From NCBI RefSeq assembly GCF_027706845.1, contig NZ_JAQGCZ010000020.1:1-64000 (forward strand): a stretch of DNA of 64,000 bases, in the 5' to 3' direction. Both the position numbers and the translations under genes were made by a program. Positions 62,789 to 64,000 of this stretch are shown piece by piece; position 1 is the stretch's first letter; every line of letters starts with the position of its first letter. The notes beneath the pieces are model-generated. The model was given only the letters and a program-made list of their open reading frames with translations. It did not search any database and was not told the origin of the DNA. The DNA is from Mycolicibacterium sp. BiH015. GTDB lineage: Bacteria; Actinomycetota; Actinomycetes; Mycobacteriales; Mycobacteriaceae.

Positions 62789-63406
62789 TTATGTACCGGA
62801 TTTCGGCCGATCTTCGTGCATATCTTCAGATTCGGCATCGCCCGCGGGCGAGATCGGCCCGAACAACAGCTGGATGATCACCGGGCGGGCGAAGCGAATC
62901 AGCTCGTCATGGCTGAGGTTCGCGACCGCCGGGTTGGCCATCACGTAACGCGTTGTGGCCAAACCGATCACGAATGCGCCGAGCATTCCTGCCCGCTGGG
63001 CCGGATGGTCCGGTGTGACCGAGGCGACCGCGGGCGCCACCTGGGTCGCGAAGACGCGCCGCATGGTGTCGGCGGCCGATTCACTGGTCATCGCCGCGCG
63101 CAGCAGCGCAAGGAACGTGGTGTCCTGCTCCCACACCGCGAAGAAGCGCGACAACAGAACGTCGGCCACGTCGTCGTTGTCGACCTCGGTCAGGTCGGGC
63201 AGGTCGAGCTTGAACTCGGCGGCCTCGGCGAAGAGGTTCTGCTTGTTGCCGAAGTACCGGATGATCAGCGCCGGATCGACGCCGACGTCGGATGCCACGC
63301 CGCGCAGAGTGGTCGCCTGGTAGCCCTCGGACCCGAACCGCCGCCGCGCGGCGTCCAGGATGTCGGCGCGCGTCTGGATCGCGTTGCGCGATCGACCCGG
63401 ACTCAT
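62789..63406 (-). CDS. TetR-family transcriptional regulator
   Basis: 205 residues. The helix-turn-helix is GYQATTLRGVASDVGVDPALIIRYFGNKQNLFAEA, and a TetR_C-type ligand domain follows (FLALLRAAMTSESAADTMRRVF...). It is convergent with mmsB, 21 bp apart. The target is unknown. Confidence 0.9.
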   Translation of the reverse strand: MSPGRSRNAIQTRADILDAARRRFGSEGYQATTLRGVASDVGVDPALIIRYFGNKQNLFAEAAEFKLDLPDLTEVDNDDVADVLLSRFFAVWEQDTTFLALLRAAMTSESAADTMRRVFATQVAPAVASVTPDHPAQRAGMLGAFVIGLATTRYVMANPAVANLSHDELIRFARPVIIQLLFGPISPAGDAESEDMHEDRPKSGT

Positions 63407-63442
63407 TCGGGCAAGGATAGGCGCTCACCACCCGATCGGAGC

Positions 63443-64000
63443 TCAGGCTGCGGTCGGTCTCCGATGCGTCTCGTGCCAGGAGTCGTACACGCGCTGACAG
63501 TCGGCGACCCGCAGCGGGGTGTCGCCGTCGCCGTCTCCTTCGACGAGAACCGACGCCAATCCCGCCGCGGTTGCGGTGCGCTGACTTGCCGGCGACCCCG
63601 CGAACGCCAGTGAATCGTGGGCCGGGGCCCCGAGCTCGGCCAACGCCGCCGCATACAGCTCCCCGCGGGGCGCATCGTCGACGGTCAGCACCGCTCCGGC
63701 GATCCCCTCCCCGATCAGCTGCCGCACCAGCGGCTCCACCCACGTGCGGTTGCCCGTGCTGACAATGCCGATGCCGACGCCCGCGCCGTACGCCTCGGCG
63801 ATCAGGTCGAGCATCCCCGGGCGCACCGCGATGTCGGCGTCGAGGATCGTCTCGTCGAGGATCATCGCCTTCGTCATGCAGATCTCGTCGACGAGCAGCT
63901 CGGCGAGCACGTCGCACTCCGTGCTCACTCCACGTTTGCGCAGCTCGGCGGCTACCCGACGGCGTTCGTCGGTGAGTGCCTGCAGCTGCCGGTACCGGGC
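63443..64000 (-). CDS. HAD-family hydrolase, partial (cut by window end)
   Basis: The frame is open to base 64,000 (24 codons beyond the GTG at 63,928 read ARYRQLQALTDERRRVAAELRKRG), so the N-terminus with the nucleophilic Asp lies outside. Visible parts are a cap remnant, GIVSTGNRTWVEPLVRQLIG (motif II Ser/Thr), DDAPRGELYAAALAELG (motif III Lys position replaced by the GEL form) and LAFAGSPASQRTATAAGL (motif IV region, where the usual acidic pair reads AGSPAS). CbbY/beta-phosphoglucomutase-like phosphatase; activity uncertain because motif IV is weak. Confidence 0.7.
   Translation of the reverse strand, partial: ARYRQLQALTDERRRVAAELRKRGVSTECDVLAELLVDEICMTKAMILDETILDADIAVRPGMLDLIAEAYGAGVGIGIVSTGNRTWVEPLVRQLIGEGIAGAVLTVDDAPRGELYAAALAELGAPAHDSLAFAGSPASQRTATAAGLASVLVEGDGDGDTPLRVADCQRVYDSWHETHRRPTAA

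Overview
The window is about two-thirds GC with GTG-rich starts and carries the actinobacterial block rpsI-rplM / ESX-4 / cutinases / truA-rplQ-rpoA-rpsD-rpsK-rpsM-rpmJ-infA / rmlB-rmlC. Gene order follows the Mycobacterium tuberculosis Rv3442c-Rv3465 neighbourhood. Extra genes (an AldA-type dehydrogenase unit, a third cutinase, redox-signalling kinases, catabolic clusters) point to an environmental, rapidly growing Mycobacterium (Mycolicibacterium). All family names are from reading the sequence and memory; no search was run.

Layout. (1) 1-11,010 is an accessory segment next to rpsI. It holds an IS481-like transposase tail abutting a truncated TauE/SafE exporter, a CsoR/CstR-family repressor, a sterol-desaturase-like membrane hydroxylase with an AraC regulator, and an L,D-transpeptidase broken by one missing base. 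Then come an NlpC/P60 cell-wall hydrolase, an orphan atypical response regulator, an lpqS-cysK2-MFS unit (the order known from the M. tuberculosis copper-responsive Rv0847-Rv0849 genes) and a blaI-blaR pair. Three near-identical 23-bp dyads (ATCTACG-N7-TACGTAGAT) sit upstream of the NlpC/P60 gene, the response regulator and lpqS. I propose them as operators of the local BlaI repressor. (2) 11,139-12,144 is rpsI-rplM with a terminator. (3) 12,396-17,378 holds a lipoprotein, an AldA-type aldehyde dehydrogenase, a TetR regulator, an alpha/beta hydrolase and a GAF-domain regulator. (4) 17,533-26,811 is a complete ESX-4 type VII secretion locus. (5) 26,869-28,533 is a CGNR regulator divergent from an EamA exporter, with four regularly spaced TCATGA palindromes. 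(6) 28,553-30,605 has three tandem cutinases. (7) 30,602-35,270 is the truA/rpoA/infA ribosomal block. (8) 35,700-40,292 is a three-gene redox-signalling operon: a receiver fused to a thioredoxin-reductase-like flavoprotein lacking CxxC, plus two soluble histidine kinases with CRP-like domains. (9) 40,322-44,482 has two F420-type oxidoreductases, an LpqN-like lipoprotein and rmlB-rmlC.

(10) 44,545-58,055 is an accessory catabolic region made of three units, each next to its own regulator and conspicuous palindromes. They are MarR-SDR; TetR-ALDH-ABM-FAD oxidoreductase-IlvD-like dehydratase; and IclR-SDR divergent from a TIM-barrel protein, acylating aldehyde dehydrogenase, ketoacid aldolase and APC permease. 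(11) 58,078-64,000 contains a diguanylate cyclase, the valine/isobutyrate genes mmsA-acyl-CoA dehydrogenase-mmsB, a TetR regulator, and a HAD phosphatase cut by the window edge.
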